Origin: Delphinapterus leucas
Taxonomy: Eukaryota; Chordata; Mammalia; Artiodactyla; Monodontidae
Assembly: GCF_002288925.2 (NCBI RefSeq)
Contig: NW_022098024.1
Span: forward strand, 1,686,814 to 1,750,813
Length of the DNA stretch: 64,000 bases
Direction of reading: 5' to 3'
The notes below the pieces were generated by a model. The model was not told where the DNA came from. It saw nothing but the letters and a program-made list of their open reading frames with translations, and ran no database searches. How positions within the stretch are numbered: the first letter of the stretch is position 1; every line of letters starts with the position of its first letter. Below are positions 33,661-45,588 of the stretch, piece by piece. A program made the position numbers and the translations under genes.

Positions 33661-35687
33661 TTTTTTTTTCTATTGGAGTATAATTGCTTTACAATGTTAT
33701 GTTAGTTTCTGCTGTAAAATGAAGTGAATCAGCTATGTGTATACATATATACCCTCCCTCTTGGACCTCCCTCCCCGCTACAATCCCACTCATCTAGGTC
33801 ATCAGAGAGCCCTGAGCTGAGCTCCCTGTGCTGTACAGCAGATTCCCACTAGCTATCTATTTTACACATGGTAGTGTACTTATGTCAAACCTAATCTCCC
33901 AATTCATCCCACCCTCCCCTTCCCCTCACTGTGTCCACATGTCCGTTCTCTACATCTACGTCTTTATTCCTGCCCTGCAAATAGGTTCATCTGTACCATT
34001 TTTTAAGATTCCACAGGTATGCGTTACTATACGATATTTGTTTTTCTCTTTCTAATTTACTTCACTCTGTATGACAGACTCTAGGTCCATCCACATCTCT
34101 ACAAATGACCCAATTTTGTTCCTTTTTATGGCTGAGTAATATTCCATGATATATATATAAATACCATATCTTCTTTATCCAGTCATCTGTCGATGGGCAT
34201 TTAGGTTGTTCCATGTCCTGGCTATTATAAATAGTGCTGCAAAGAACATTGGGATACATGTGACTTTTTGAATTACGGTTTTCTCAGGGTATATGCCCAG
34301 TAGTGGGTCATATGGTAGTTCTATTTTTACGTTTTTAAAGAACCTCCATACTCTTCTCCACAGTGGCTGTATCAATATACATTCCCACAACAATGCAAGA
34401 GGGTTCCCTTTTCTCTACACCCTCTCCAACATTTATTGTTTGTAGATTTTTTGATGATGGCCATTCTGACTGGTGTGAAGTGGTACCTCATTGTAGTTTT
34501 GATTTGCATTTCTCTAATAATTACTGATGTTGCAACTATATGCCAATAAAATGGACAAGCTGGAAGAAATGGACAAATTCTTGGAAAGGTACAACTTTCC
34601 AGTACTGAACCGGGAAGAATTAGAAAATATAAACAGAGGAATCACAAGGAATGAAATTGAAACTGTGATTAAAAATCTTCTAACAAACAAAAGTCCAGGA
34701 CCAGATGGCTTCACAGGTGAATTCTATCAAACATTTAGAGAAGAGCTAACACCTATCCTTCTCAAACTCTTCCAAAAAATTGCAGAGGGAGGAACACTCC
34801 CAAACTCATTCTGTGAGGCCACCATCACCCTGATACAAAAACCAGACAAAGATGTCACACACACAAAAAACTACAGACCACTGTCACTGATGAACATAGA
34901 TGCAGAAATCCTCAACGAAATACTTGGCAAACAGGATCCAACAACATTAAAAGGATCATACACCATGATCAAGTGGGATTTATCCCATGGATGCAAGGAT
35001 TCTTCAATATATGCAGATCAGTGTGATACACCATATTAACAAATTGAAGAATAAAAACCATATGATCATTTCAATAGATGAAGAAAAATCTTTTGACAAA
35101 ATTCAACACCCATTTATGATAAGAACTCTCCAGAAAGTGGGCATAGAGGGAACCTACCTCAACATAATAAAGGCCATATATGACAAACCCACAGCAAACA
35201 TCCTTCTCAGTGGTGAAAAACTGAAAGCATTTCTTCTAAGATCAGGAATAATACAAGGGTGCCCACTCTTGCCCCTATTATTCAACAGATTTGGAAGTCC
35301 TAGCCACAGCAATCAGATGAGAAAAAGAAATAAAAGGAATACAAATTGGAAAAGAAGAAGTGAAACTGTCACAGTTTACAGATGACATGGTACTATACAT
35401 AGAAAATCCTAAAGATACCACCAGAAAACTACTAGAACTAATCAATGAATTTGGTAAAGTTGCAGGATACAAAATTAATGCAAAGAAATCTCTTGCATTC
35501 CTATACACTAACAATTAAAGATCAGAAAGAGAAGTTAAGAAAACAGTCCCATTTACAATTGCAACAAAAAGAATAAAATACCTAGTTATAAACTACCGAG
35601 GGAGGCAAAAGACCTGTACTCAGAAAACTATAAAACACCGAGGAAAGAAATCAAAGATGACACAAACAGATGGAGAGATATACCATG
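33661..35687 (-). mobile_element. 5'-truncated L1 with 5' inversion
   Basis: The left part (33661 to about 34525) is minus-strand L1: T tail, 3' UTR and ORF2 C-terminal sequence. The right part (about 34527-35687) is L1 ORF2 RT sequence on the plus strand ([14 protein letters not shown], then an FTDD box just past a frameshift). A shared 14-bp sequence, ctcagctttttttt, flanks the insertion at 33653-33666 and 35688-35701, partly overlapping the T tail. Compared with the full-length L1 in this window, roughly 1 kb between the two halves is missing at the inversion point. This is the twin-priming structure known for L1. Confidence 0.88.
34527..35520 (+). pseudogene. Inverted L1 ORF2 reverse transcriptase fragment
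   Basis: Plus-strand RT-domain fragment inside the inverted half of the L1. It reads from [16 protein letters not shown] through [12 protein letters not shown] to a frameshift near 35,000-35,040, then [21 protein letters not shown] and [12 protein letters not shown] in a second frame. A further frameshift precedes an FTDD catalytic box at about 35,375-35,390 and an [23 protein letters not shown] stretch. It lacks the endonuclease and the C-terminal part, so it is non-functional. Confidence 0.88.
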
Positions 35688-35970
35688 CTCAGCTTTTTTT
35701 TAAACTTTCTTTGCAAGCCTTTTGTTGAGCTATTTTGCCAGTCCATCTCCCAAATCCACAACACACAGATGGAGTATAAATATTAAGATAGACTTATTGA
35801 AGGCTGTATTTATGGAATTGTGGTTTACTAAATGTATACATTCAGTTGATTCTTATTTCCAGGAATTTGTTTATTTGAACGCTCTTCGGGAGATATGACG
35901 GACAGGAGAGAAGTGACAGTTTCATTTAGTATTTAGCCTGCATCCATAATTGTCAAATAGGTAACAAAAA

Positions 35971-35990
35971 AGTATATATATATTTTATTT

Positions 35991-36024
<34 letters not shown>

Positions 36025-36026
36025 AA
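35971..36026. repeat. (TA)n microsatellite
   Basis: Two TA runs separated by ttttatttt and one ca interruption; could form hairpins. Confidence 0.92.
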
Positions 36027-36484
36027 ACCACTTATTTCTATCCTTTGAATGCATGGTGTATGTAATGAATGACATTTACACATGAGACATTTGATGATGG
36101 ATATCTATGGGCAGAGCCCACAATGTACCTAATTTCTAGTGTGCCATTTACAACTTCCCTTCCTGCTCTTTCACTCCAAGAAGTACATTGGATTTCAAGA
36201 GGATATGAAATATATTCCTTTTTAGATTAGCTTTAAGTACATCATCTTTCTAGCTTTAAATCTTTGTAATTTTGTCATTGATTATTTTAAAATGCATTAT
36301 TTCATAATTTTGTCCTAGACTGTTTTTCATCTCACAAATTACTCTGATGGACCAGTGTGTCACAATCCTACAGCTGTGACCTGCTTATTAAATAAAAGAG
36401 CACATACACAGATACACAAGTTTGGTGTACACATATATAACAAACAGATTTTTTAATGAAAGATTATAGGATAGATAATGATCT

Positions 36485-36620
36485 TAGAGTTTACCTAGAT
36501 CAACTCCCTTATGTGACAAATGAAAAAAATCAAGTACCTATCAACAGAGATGAAATTATTTGCCTGAAGTCATTCATTCTGCAGCCTATGTAAAACAGCC
36601 TACGTCAGTTCTCAACTTCC
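36485..36620 (+). repeat. MIR (diverged)
   Basis: 'cttatgtgacaaatgaaaaa' and 'gaaattatttgcctgaagtc' suggest an old MIR. Confidence 0.4.
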
Positions 36621-37552
36621 TAATTTCCAGCAGTCACACACACACATTCACACACATTTCATTAACTGTTTCTAGAAATTCAATATATACACATTGGTTT
36701 TTCAACTCAAGTTTTACAGTGCAGGATTAGAAATCTTGTGGTTTAAAATTTTTAAACATAATTATTTGGAAGAAACATAATAATTTAAAATTGTTATATT
36801 GATATATATAAGTATAAAGGATATTTATAGTATATAACATTGCTAATCAACATGGAAGCTAATACGTGTATGTGGCCATTGGGTTCTTGACCCAAGGCTG
36901 TGCAATTTGGGATGTGTTTTAAAGACGAAATATATTCCAGAGATGAAAGTTCTAATAGGAAAAGTTCTAATAGGAAAAAATAATTTATAACATCTCATTG
37001 ATACTTTTTATATTGGGTTGTGGTGATAGTATTTTGGATATATTTGTCTAAATCATACATATTATTAGAATTAGTTGTGCCTGTTCCTTTTTATCTTATT
37101 AAATGTTGCTGCTAAACAACTTAAAATTGCATACGTGTCTCCCATATTTCCATCAAAGAACACTGGTTTAGAACCTATTCTTCTCTGTGTCTGTAAATCA
37201 TGCCCATTCTGCTAATAATGCCCAGCAGAGACTTTATCTAAGAAGATGAAAATAAGTCACAGAAAAAAAGTTTAAGTCTGAGATTGGGAAATTTCCTTCA
37301 CAGTGAATTTTAGATGAATATCAAACCCTGATCCACTATGGCTTTCTAAATACCCACACCCATGAAGTGAGTTTTAAACAGCTTTAATGGAAGTAAAAAT
37401 GTCAAAAGAATGTTAATGATTGGTGCTATATGTTAACATTTTGCAAGGGTAATAAATATGTCAAGCTCTTGTGAATCCTTCACATGCTCATGTTGAATTC
37501 CCTGTGCTCACAATTTTAACCATAACAGACTTCCTTGAAAAATGCTCAAAAT

Positions 37553-37877
37553 ACTGGTGTGTCAGTTTCTGATTTATAACAAAGTGAATCAGCTATACAT
37601 ATACATATATCCCCATATCTCCTCCCTCTTGCATCTCCCTCCCACCCTACCTATCCCATCCCTCTAGGTGGACACAAAGCACATAGCTGATCTCCCTGTC
37701 TTATGCGGCTGCTTCCCACTAGCTATCTATTTTACATTTGGTAGTGTGTATATGTCCATGCCACTCTCTCACTTCGTTCCCGCTTACCCTTCCCCCTCCC
37801 TGTGTCCTCAAGTCCATTCTCTATGTCTGCATCTTTATTCCTGTTGTAAAGCAATTGTACTCCAAAAAAGATGTTTA
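37553..37877 (+). mobile_element. Very short L1 insertion with 5' inversion
   Basis: A 325-bp insertion made only of L1 3' UTR. The first ~290 bp is L1 3' UTR in minus orientation (gtgaatcagctatac, then ccctcttgcatctccctccc). The last ~30 bp is the extreme L1 3' end in plus orientation (gtaaagcaattgtactcc ... gatgtttaaaa). A perfect 15-bp target duplication, aaaaatgctcaaaat, flanks it at 37538-37552 and 37878-37892. The 3' end therefore points right and the 5' part is inverted: a minimal twin-primed L1. Confidence 0.9.
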
Positions 37878-37892
37878 AAAAATGCTCAAAAT

Positions 37893-39353
37893 TTGTATGA
37901 TCTTAATGTTTATAATTGTAGATATTATTACCTTTTTTTCCATGTGATAAGTCATTCTCCTTCCAAATGTTCTGCCTCATCCTAGTTCATTTGGTAGTTG
38001 TATTTAAATCCAATCTAAGTTTCTGTTTTGATACTTTTAATGATTGGGGTAAAGTTTTATGTAAGTAATAAGTGTACCAAATCAAAAAATCTTTTTCTTT
38101 CAATATGTTGTGCAATAAGTGAAAATAAGCAGTAGGGAAAGAGAAGAACAAGATTCCAACCTTCATTTTTACAAACTTGTGTTTTGATTTATGAGTGGCC
38201 TTCATAGATAACCTGAAATGGGTAGGTGTCCTCAAGGCCCTTCCAATTCCATCCATTATTTTGAGATCCCACTTGTGAGATTTCTTAATGGAACATAACG
38301 GTTCTATGTTCTTTTGATTTGTGGTAGTAACCGTTATATCTCCAGTGCCTAGAACAGAGTCTGACATACCTACCACAAAGTGTTTGTAAGTGTCAAAAAG
38401 CAAGTATACTATATCAGTTCTAGATGATTAACCTGTTATTTTTGATATTTTAAATTTATATTTTAATAATTTAAAATCTATACTTACATATTTTATGACT
38501 ATATATTTTTGTTTTAATTATATACATTTGATTATAATTTTAATATTAATTTTAAAATTTGAATTTAAAATTTAATAACTTTATTTTATTTTAGTGACTA
38601 AAAACTTCTTCAGTCTACATAACCTGTAGATGAAGGGCAGGAAGACAGCTGCACCAGATATGCATGCTTGGGGACCTCTGATTGGGTCTATTTCAAAACC
38701 TCATCAAATTCTTACCTGGTAATTAAGAGAATGGATCATATCCCAAATATCTGAATCCTTTCTCTCTCCTAACAGAGAATTATGAGATTCAATTTTTTTC
38801 CTTTTATGCATTTACCAGAAAGCAAAAGTAACATTATAAATATTCATCTTACGCTTAGAAATTATTACTTAGAATCCAAGAAAAAGTCTCTGTTAATGAG
38901 ATGTAAAGTTTCAGCTGCAAGCTTGCTGAGTCATGCCTTTCTCCTGCCTTTCTGTCACTGCTGCCCATTGCCGAGAATGTAATATCTGCCCTCTGGAGAA
39001 GTGCCAGGAAACAGAATCAGTGTTTGAGGCTCTGCTAATAGAGTGGCATGAAGATGCTGTTTGTGGCAGTATTGGTGATTCCAGCCTGTTTCTTTTGGTG
39101 GTTCACACAGGACATTGTAATTCATGTCTCAACAGCCATTTCATTGCAGCAGAGAAATTGACATCTACCATGATAATTTCATCTTTCATCTTTTTTTTTC
39201 CAACCATCTTTTGTAGATTGGGTCAAGGGTTGGGAATATTAGCAAAAGAAATGTTTTGTTCTTGGGAGCCATGGGAAATTAGTCATGTAACTAAGGAAAA
39301 AAATGTAAATCAAATTGTTATTGGTGACCAGCCTACAAACCAAGGCAGCCTTG
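37893..39353. other. Unique AT-rich DNA
   Basis: An almost pure A/T stretch at about 38,435-38,595. The 143-codon frame at 38933-39364 runs into the MaLR LTR and has no recognisable domain. Confidence 0.45.
38320..38400 (+). mobile_element. L2 fragment
   Basis: 'atctccagtgcctagaacag' with 'agtctgacatacc' is a short L2 3' piece. Confidence 0.5.
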
Positions 39354-40095
39354 TCTTAGCTTGAGCTGCCATAACAAAATGCCATACAGCGGGTGACTTA
39401 AACAACAGAAATTGATGGTCTCACAGTCCTGGAGGCTAGAAGTCCAAAATCAAGGTGCCAGTATGGTTGATTTCTAGTGAGAGCCCTCTTCCTGGCTTGC
39501 AGAGCACCACGAACTATTTGTGCCCTTACATGGCTAGAGAGAGCGAGCTCTGGTGTCTCTTTTTTATTTTTCCACATGAGATACTTTTTTTATTAATTAA
39601 AAAAAAATTTTTTTTTACAGCAGGTCCTTGTTGGTTATCTACTTTAAATATAGCAGTGTGTACATATCAATTCCAAACTCCCAATCTATTCCTCCCCTCC
39701 ACCCTTCCCCACTGGTAGCCACAAGTTCATTCTCTAAGTCTCTGAGTCTGTTTCTGTTTAGTAAATAGGTTCATTTGCATCATTTTTTTTAGATTCCTCA
39801 TATAAGCTATATCATATGATATTTGTCTTTGTCTGACTTACTTCACTTAGTATGATAATCTCTAGGTCCATCCATGTTTCTGCAAATGGCATTATTTCAT
39901 TCTTTTTAATGGCTGGGTAATATTCCATTATATATATGTATTCTTATAAGGGCACTAATCTCACCATGAGGTACTGGCCCTCATAACCTTATCTGAACAT
40001 AAGTACCTCCGAAAGCCCTGATTTCCAAAAACTATCACACTGGGGGGTTAGGGCTTCATTATATGAATTTCAAGGTAACATAATTCAGTGCAGTG
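39354..40095 (-). mobile_element. MaLR-type LTR, split by L1
   Basis: Left piece 39354-39572 starts 'cttagcttgagctgccataac', then 'aacaacagaaattgatgg' and 'ctggaggctagaagtcc'. The right piece, about 39944-40095, resumes at 'cttataagggcactaatc' and ends 'ggggttagggcttcat...aatttcaagg'. Together they make one antisense MST/MLT1-like LTR of an old non-autonomous endogenous retroviral family. No coding sequence. Confidence 0.82.
39573..39943 (-). mobile_element. L1 3' fragment nested in a MaLR LTR
   Basis: Antisense L1 3' sequence: an A/T tract, then 'caggtccttgttggttatct', 'ctcccaatctattcctcccc', 'ggttcatttgcatca' and 'cttacttcacttagtatgat'. It differs from the 3' UTR of the full-length L1 here, so it is an older or distinct L1 subfamily. 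It interrupts the flanking MaLR LTR. Boundaries are approximate. Confidence 0.8.
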
Positions 40096-40789
40096 CAAGA
40101 CTCATATTGTGGATGTAAACATGAAGAGTGAAGGGAGACTTCTATATCAGTCAGCTCTGAACCCTGCCAAGGTATGATCTCCTTCATGTGTGAGCTATTA
40201 TATCTCCCTTTTATTTTATACCAATTTAATTTGGGTTTCCTTTGATGTTTGGTAAAGTGCTTGCTAACTGATGAACTCAGTGTGTAATCTCTGCAGCAGT
40301 AGAGGGCTATCATTGAGCGTTGGTCCTGGCCACTTAATCTTTGTTCAGTGTTCGCAGTTTCTCTTCCAAGAAAACTTGGAACAGTGTTAGGAGTGGGGGA
40401 GTCCACCACTGGCTGGATTTTGGACGTCAGAGGCAGTCAGGAGTTGAATGTTTGCACTGTAACTTTTTCAGCGTCTAAAGCAGGTACAGGGACACAATGA
40501 GATACAGTCAGGATTATATAGATCAACAAAGCACTGCAGAGTTGGGGAAAAACTTTACATAACTGCCCTTATTAACATTTTTGACACTCTATCTCAAATT
40601 TTATGAGGGAGTATTGATTCACAGTCAACTCCATATTGAATGCATTTTTATACTTAATTTTCCATGAAAAGCCACTTTCAGTCTTAGCTAAAGCATCCCT
40701 GCCATTTCCCTCTTAATGTTTCAGTCACACTGTAGTTCTGAACAGCCCATGCTTGTTTCTATACCTTAAGGCCCCTAAATATGCAATTT
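40096..40789. other. Unique DNA
   Basis: No feature recognised. Confidence 0.45.
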
Positions 40790-41150
40790 ATTCTGCTACT
40801 TGTCTTGCTGGCAAACACCTACTCATCCCTCAAGACCCTGCTCCACTGTTACCTCTTCTTTTGAGTCTTCTATGAATTGGTCTTGACGCCACACATTTCC
40901 AGAGGCAATACTACTTGATTTTCAGTGTTTTTGAAGGTATTTGTGGGTACCTCTAAAAGCATCTTTCTGTGTCCGTATTATTAATCTGTATGTCTCTTTG
41001 CAATATAGAGTGATATTCTGAGCAGAGAGATTACACCATCTTTATTTCTATAGCCCAGCACCCAGCACAGTGGTTGATAAATCTTGGGCTTAGCTTAATA
41101 TATGCTTTTTGATTATGTGGAGAACGATGAATGATTTGATGAATGAATAA
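40790..41150 (+). mobile_element. L2 3' end
   Basis: Plus-strand L2 3' terminus: 'acctactcatccctcaagacc', then 'tagcccagcacccagcacagtgg' (split here as cccagcacccagcacagtgg) and 'gatttgatgaatgaataa' at the end. Confidence 0.72.
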
Positions 41151-41596
41151 CAGTGGTAACCAGAATAGGGTCTTTTATTTTCCTCGTTCTGTAGTTACAG
41201 ATCTTAATGTGGACAAGATTGATCAAATGGCCTTAGTGTTAGCAAAATGAACATTCTTTGAATTTTTTACTTAATTTTCCAAATATTCCAAAATGCTCGG
41301 TATTAAATATCATTCAATCAAATAATTTAAGCAGCTTTTAGCTATATTCAGGGATGAACCTGTAGCAAGAGTTTTTGAGTTACTACATTGCTAAAGAAAC
41401 TGCTAGTATTCCTAAGCAGTTCTGTGACCATATGTTGCTCTGCAAAAACATTCCAGATTGTTTCTGCTTTCCGTTTCCAGAGGCTAAAAACCTTTCCATC
41501 TCTGAGGCAAGAATAAGACTTCATCCAACGTTTCAGCTTGTTTTACGGTTGTCTGTCCATACTGCTTAACGATATGACTTAATCTGGAGGAGTTTT
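41151..41596. other. Unique DNA
   Basis: No feature recognised. Confidence 0.45.
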
Positions 41597-41610
41597 CAAA
41601 ACTATCTTTT

Positions 41611-41810
41611 TTTTTTTTGCAGTACACGGGCCTCTCACTGTTGTGGCCTCTCCCGTTGCGGAGCACAGGCTCCGGACGCGCAGGCTCAGCGGCCATGGCT
41701 CACGGGCCCAGCCACTCCGCGGCATGTGGGATCTTCCCGGACCGGGGCACAAACCCGTGTTCCCTGCATCGGCAGGCGGACCCTCAGCCACTGCGCCACC
41801 AGGGAAGCCC
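41611..41810 (-). mobile_element. CHR-type SINE (copy 4)
   Basis: Minus-strand copy with a short T tail. The 14-bp target duplication has one mismatch: caaaactatctttt at 41597-41610 and caaaagtatctttt at 41811-41824. Confidence 0.94.
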
Positions 41811-41824
41811 CAAAAGTATCTTTT

Positions 41825-42284
41825 CATTTTCCCACTCCCAATATCACAAGCAGTAATGCCTAAATATGTTCTGTTTATTATACTGCTTTTTATTTCATTT
41901 CCCATTAAAACAATATTTGCATCAAAGCAGAATTCAGGTATCTTGTTTATGATGACATAATCATTTCCGTAGAAACCAATTATGATGTAAATAGGACTGA
42001 GACTTCAGTAGGAGAATGAACAGCAGGAAGTGTTGAATTCCAACCAAGATTTTTATTTGTGCCTTATTAAATTTAGAAACCAGGATACAATTAGAAGAAA
42101 TCAGCAAATGTGTTGAGTAAAAAATGACTTACATGCTAGGAAATAAATAGTTTTAATAATTGCTCTAGTATAGTTTTGTAAGTATTTAGATTTATGATTT
42201 AGGTAGTTTTGATGGCAGACAGCATTGGAAATTAGAATGAGGGCTTTGTCACCCTAAGACCTTTAGTAGTATTTCAGAAGCACA
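41825..42284. other. Unique DNA
   Basis: No feature recognised between SINE copy 4 and the MIR. Confidence 0.4.
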
Positions 42285-42405
42285 GTCTGAAGACCAGTTG
42301 TCTAGTCCAAACCATTCATTTTACAAATGAAGAAATGAAACTCTGTAGGGTATAGTTAACTTGCTGTAGGCTAGACAAGTAGGCAGTGGCAGACCCATAA
42401 CGAAC
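42285..42405 (+). repeat. MIR
   Basis: 'accattcattttacaaatga', 'agaaatgaaactctgtaggg' and 'aagtaggcagtggcagaccc' form a MIR core and 3' half. Confidence 0.65.
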
Positions 42406-42807
42406 TAAGCTTTTTAGGGTGGTTTTTTTTTTTTTTTTTTTTCTCTATTAGTTTTCTGAGTTTAAAATTTGGCAATATGTATTTGCATAAAGGTTTTCCA
42501 TATCCAAACCACTAATGCTAAAAACCTGAATGTTTCCATTATTATAAAGGTAGAAAATGTAAATTTGAGATTAAAGCACAGTTCAAAACTTTATATTGTT
42601 TAAATCTCTATAAAGTATTTGTTCCTATAACATGTTGATGCATGTTTCCATTAGTCCAAAGCTTTTCAATATTTTTGACAATAGCAAATTAAAACATACC
42701 CTTTATAGAAATCAGGAAAATATTTAAGATAGTCTTTTGCATTATAGTTACATAATCTTAAAGTAAATTCACTTTTATTTTCACTATACTGGGAAAAATA
42801 GAATTTG
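42406..42807. other. Unique AT-rich DNA
   Basis: Contains a T20 run at about 42,422-42,441; no SINE body accompanies it. Confidence 0.45.
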
Positions 42808-42821
42808 AAATGTATACTTCA

Positions 42822-43033
42822 GGGGCTTCCCTGGTGACGCAGTGGTTGAGAGTCCACCCGCCGACGCAGGGGACGCGGGTTTGTGCCCCGGTCCGGGAAG
42901 ATCCCACATGCCGCAGAGCAGCTAGGCCCGTGAGCCATGGCCGCCGAGCCTGTGCGTCCGGAGCCTGTGCTCCGCAGCGGGAGAGGCCACAACAGTGAGA
43001 GGCCCATGTACAGAAAAAAAAAAAAAAAAAAAG
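42822..43033 (+). mobile_element. CHR-type SINE (copy 5)
   Basis: Plus-strand copy with an A tail of about 19. The target duplication is 14 bp with one mismatch: aaatgtatacttca at 42808-42821 and aaaggtatacttca at 43030-43043, partly merged with the tail. It lies only about 1 kb from copy 4, in the opposite orientation. Confidence 0.94.
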
Positions 43034-43043
43034 GTATACTTCA

Positions 43044-43421
43044 AATAGTCAAATCAAGAAAATTATGCAAAATATATATATGGTTGGGCTGTGTGTGTGT
43101 ATAATACATACCTTTATATACCATATATTTTGTATGTTTTTTAGAATATGTGTGTGCGTGTATGTATACAGACAAAATAAAAATCAGTACATCTCAAAAC
43201 TTGTTCAAGCATAATTTTGGCTATATGCAATTTTTGTCTTAGGCACTGCTTTTAGAAACATCAATTAATAAGATTATGTGAATCTGCTTTATTGATGGAC
43301 TGCTAAATTTTTCGGGATCTAACAAGGGACGGTAATGTTTTTTATCTTTGAGGAGCACCAGTACAGCTTGCCTGTAAAAGGTCATGCCTCTTCATCAGCA
43401 AAATGATATATTTTACCTTAC
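43044..43421. other. Unique AT-rich DNA
   Basis: Degenerate TA/TG repeats at about 43,068-43,165; otherwise nothing recognised. Confidence 0.45.
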
Positions 43422-43491
43422 TTAATCCTTCACGTATAGTGCTTACTTTATTCACTTTAATCCTTCACGTATAGTGCTTACTTTATTCACT
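43422..43491. repeat. 35-bp tandem duplication
   Basis: A 35-bp unit (starts ttaatccttcacgtatagtg) repeated twice without visible substitution. Confidence 0.93.
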
Positions 43492-45514
43492 TGATAAATG
43501 AAATATATGAAAACCTATACAGTATGCCCTCTGGAACTGGGACAATTAATAATTTGATATTTAACTGCATGTTCACACACACGTTTCATTGTACCAAAAA
43601 AAAGAAAAAGAAAAAAAATTAAGTAGTTAATTTTTCTAGTTTCAAACATCCTCAGATTACTTATCAGCCTTCTTTACTGTGGGAATTATCTATTACTCCT
43701 CTCTAGGGAACTATAAAGTGGAACTTACATGTTACTTCATATTTATAACTGTATTATGCAGATTTTAGTATTATTAGTCTTTAGTTAATCTTAAAGAGTC
43801 AGTACATGTCTGTCTAGAAGATGATTATAAAGACTTTTGTCTTCACTTCTAGCTTTGGGTTCAAGAATAACTTTCCTTTTCATCTTTCCCTTCTAGTTTT
43901 CTGACTCTTTAACAGATATACCTTGTCTGATTTTCACAGATGTGTGTAATAATGGACCACAGTACCCGTCTGGGAACTCTGCACTTGATTTTCTCTTGGC
44001 GGCCAAGGCCTTTGGCTTCCTTAGGGAATATGAATCAGTACAGCCCACTGTTTTGCAATCCAGGATGAAAAAAAAATGCATTCATTAGCCTAGAATGGAT
44101 TTAAGCAAGTAGGTTCAGCCACCAGTCTCCTAGACATGCTCAATTGAATATTCAAATTGCAGCAGCCACTAAAAACTTGACTAAGTACTTGTATCATAGT
44201 AGAACTGAGTGTGGGGTTTGGGTAAGTCCAAGCTTTTGACATTTTGCTTTTAAATTAATCAAGAGATACTACCTTTATTACATATTGTGTTATTCATTAA
44301 TTATTTCTGAATGATCAAGTTATCTGAAGAGGCTGCATACATTTTTAGTAAAATACAGTTTTTAGGGTCTTCTAAAGAGAGTATCATCTCACAAGTCTCA
44401 TAAAAGTTTTTGTTTCTGTTGTTAGTATTGTTGTTTTGTTTTTAATAAGGATTAAAGATTAGGTATTTAAATCTTCTGGAAACTCTCATTCTTTGTTCAT
44501 ATGGGAATATTTTGCTTATTGAATTGAAATCCCCCAAGTTCAAATGTTTTCCTGAACCCTAGCCAGCCCCTTCCACTATATGAAAATATATGGGAACATT
44601 TAAAATATCAGGACAACTGGAATGTCCTTTTTTGTCTCCATGCTTCCAATTGATATGAAAGCCAGCCAAATGGTTAATAATCATCTCAAAAATAGAATTC
44701 ACTGGAAATAAGCTTGCTGTGGAGAGTTCTAGCCTTCCTAATGTCTCATTTCAGTTGGCTAGCTCAAAGTCATTTGACTTCCAATGATATATTTTCAATA
44801 TATTAAGAATAAAAGACCTGATTTTTCTGTGTGGATGTGAGTAATATTTTGCAGTTTTTAAAGAGGGGTGTCTGGCACATACCCTTGGGCAGAATCTCCC
44901 TTACTGGGGCTTTGTGTTTCTGTTTATTCTCCTCCTGCCTCCAAAGTAGCTGCAGCTTATCAGAACTCTGTTCACAGCAGTTGGTGAAATCTTTTTGGAA
45001 TCCTTCAGGCTGTGTAAATGTCAAATGTTGCGTTATTGCCCTTATTAATGGGACTTTGGGTAGAGAGGGAGGAGGAAGGAAGAGCTTGACTGTATTAACA
45101 TGCATTGACTGCGTACTGACTGCAGAGAAGAATTGTATCTGCAGGAAGAAAGTTCCATTTCCATGATTTAATGGGCAATTGAGAGACAGCAATCTGGCTA
45201 AATAGAAAGGAATGATTTGCTCTTTAACAAGCAGTTAATTCTACCTGGGAGGGAAAATAACTGTCTCTCTCCCCTGTATAAATCTCCTTCTGGTTTTGTG
45301 CCTTGTGAACTATGTAAGAATGTGCCACACAGAAAGAAATCTTCATAAGCCCAGCAGTTTTCTGATTTAATCATCCTGTACCCATTGAATATATGTGAGG
45401 CCCAAAGAATAAAAGGTAATATGAAAGAGATACATGAAGTGAAAGAAAAAACGTGCAGTTTCAAAATTTTTCTTTTTTCTTGAAAAAAAATTTATATATT
45501 TTTATGTACATATA
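43492..45514. other. Unique DNA
   Basis: No repeat or exon recognised. Opposing frames at 44803-45192 (-) and 44831-45166 (+) overlap and lack domains. Confidence 0.45.
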
Positions 45515-45517
45515 TAT

Positions 45518-45578
<61 letters not shown>
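45515..45578. repeat. (CA)n microsatellite
   Basis: About 30 CA units, preceded by TATA-rich sequence and ending at the 10-N gap, so the true length is unknown. Confidence 0.95.
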
Positions 45579-45588
45579 NNNNNNNNNN
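45579..45588. other. Assembly gap (10 N) after (CA)n
   Basis: Ten Ns directly after a long (CA)n run, probably marking a small gap of unknown size caused by the microsatellite. Confidence 0.95.

Larger units (their letters stand above)
35702..37537. other. Unique AT-rich DNA
   Basis: Holds the TA microsatellite, a small CA cluster at about 36,636-36,656 and a 15-bp repeat (aaagttctaatagga) twice at about 36,945-36,975. A diverged MIR is listed separately. Confidence 0.45.

Noticed and set aside
35971..36026. TA-rich palindromic tract considered as a replication origin or cruciform
   Set aside because: A plain dinucleotide microsatellite explains it; no supporting elements nearby.
42422..42441. 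T20 run considered as the tail of a minus-strand retrotransposon
   Set aside because: No SINE or L1 body follows and no target duplication is visible; probably a simple homopolymer.
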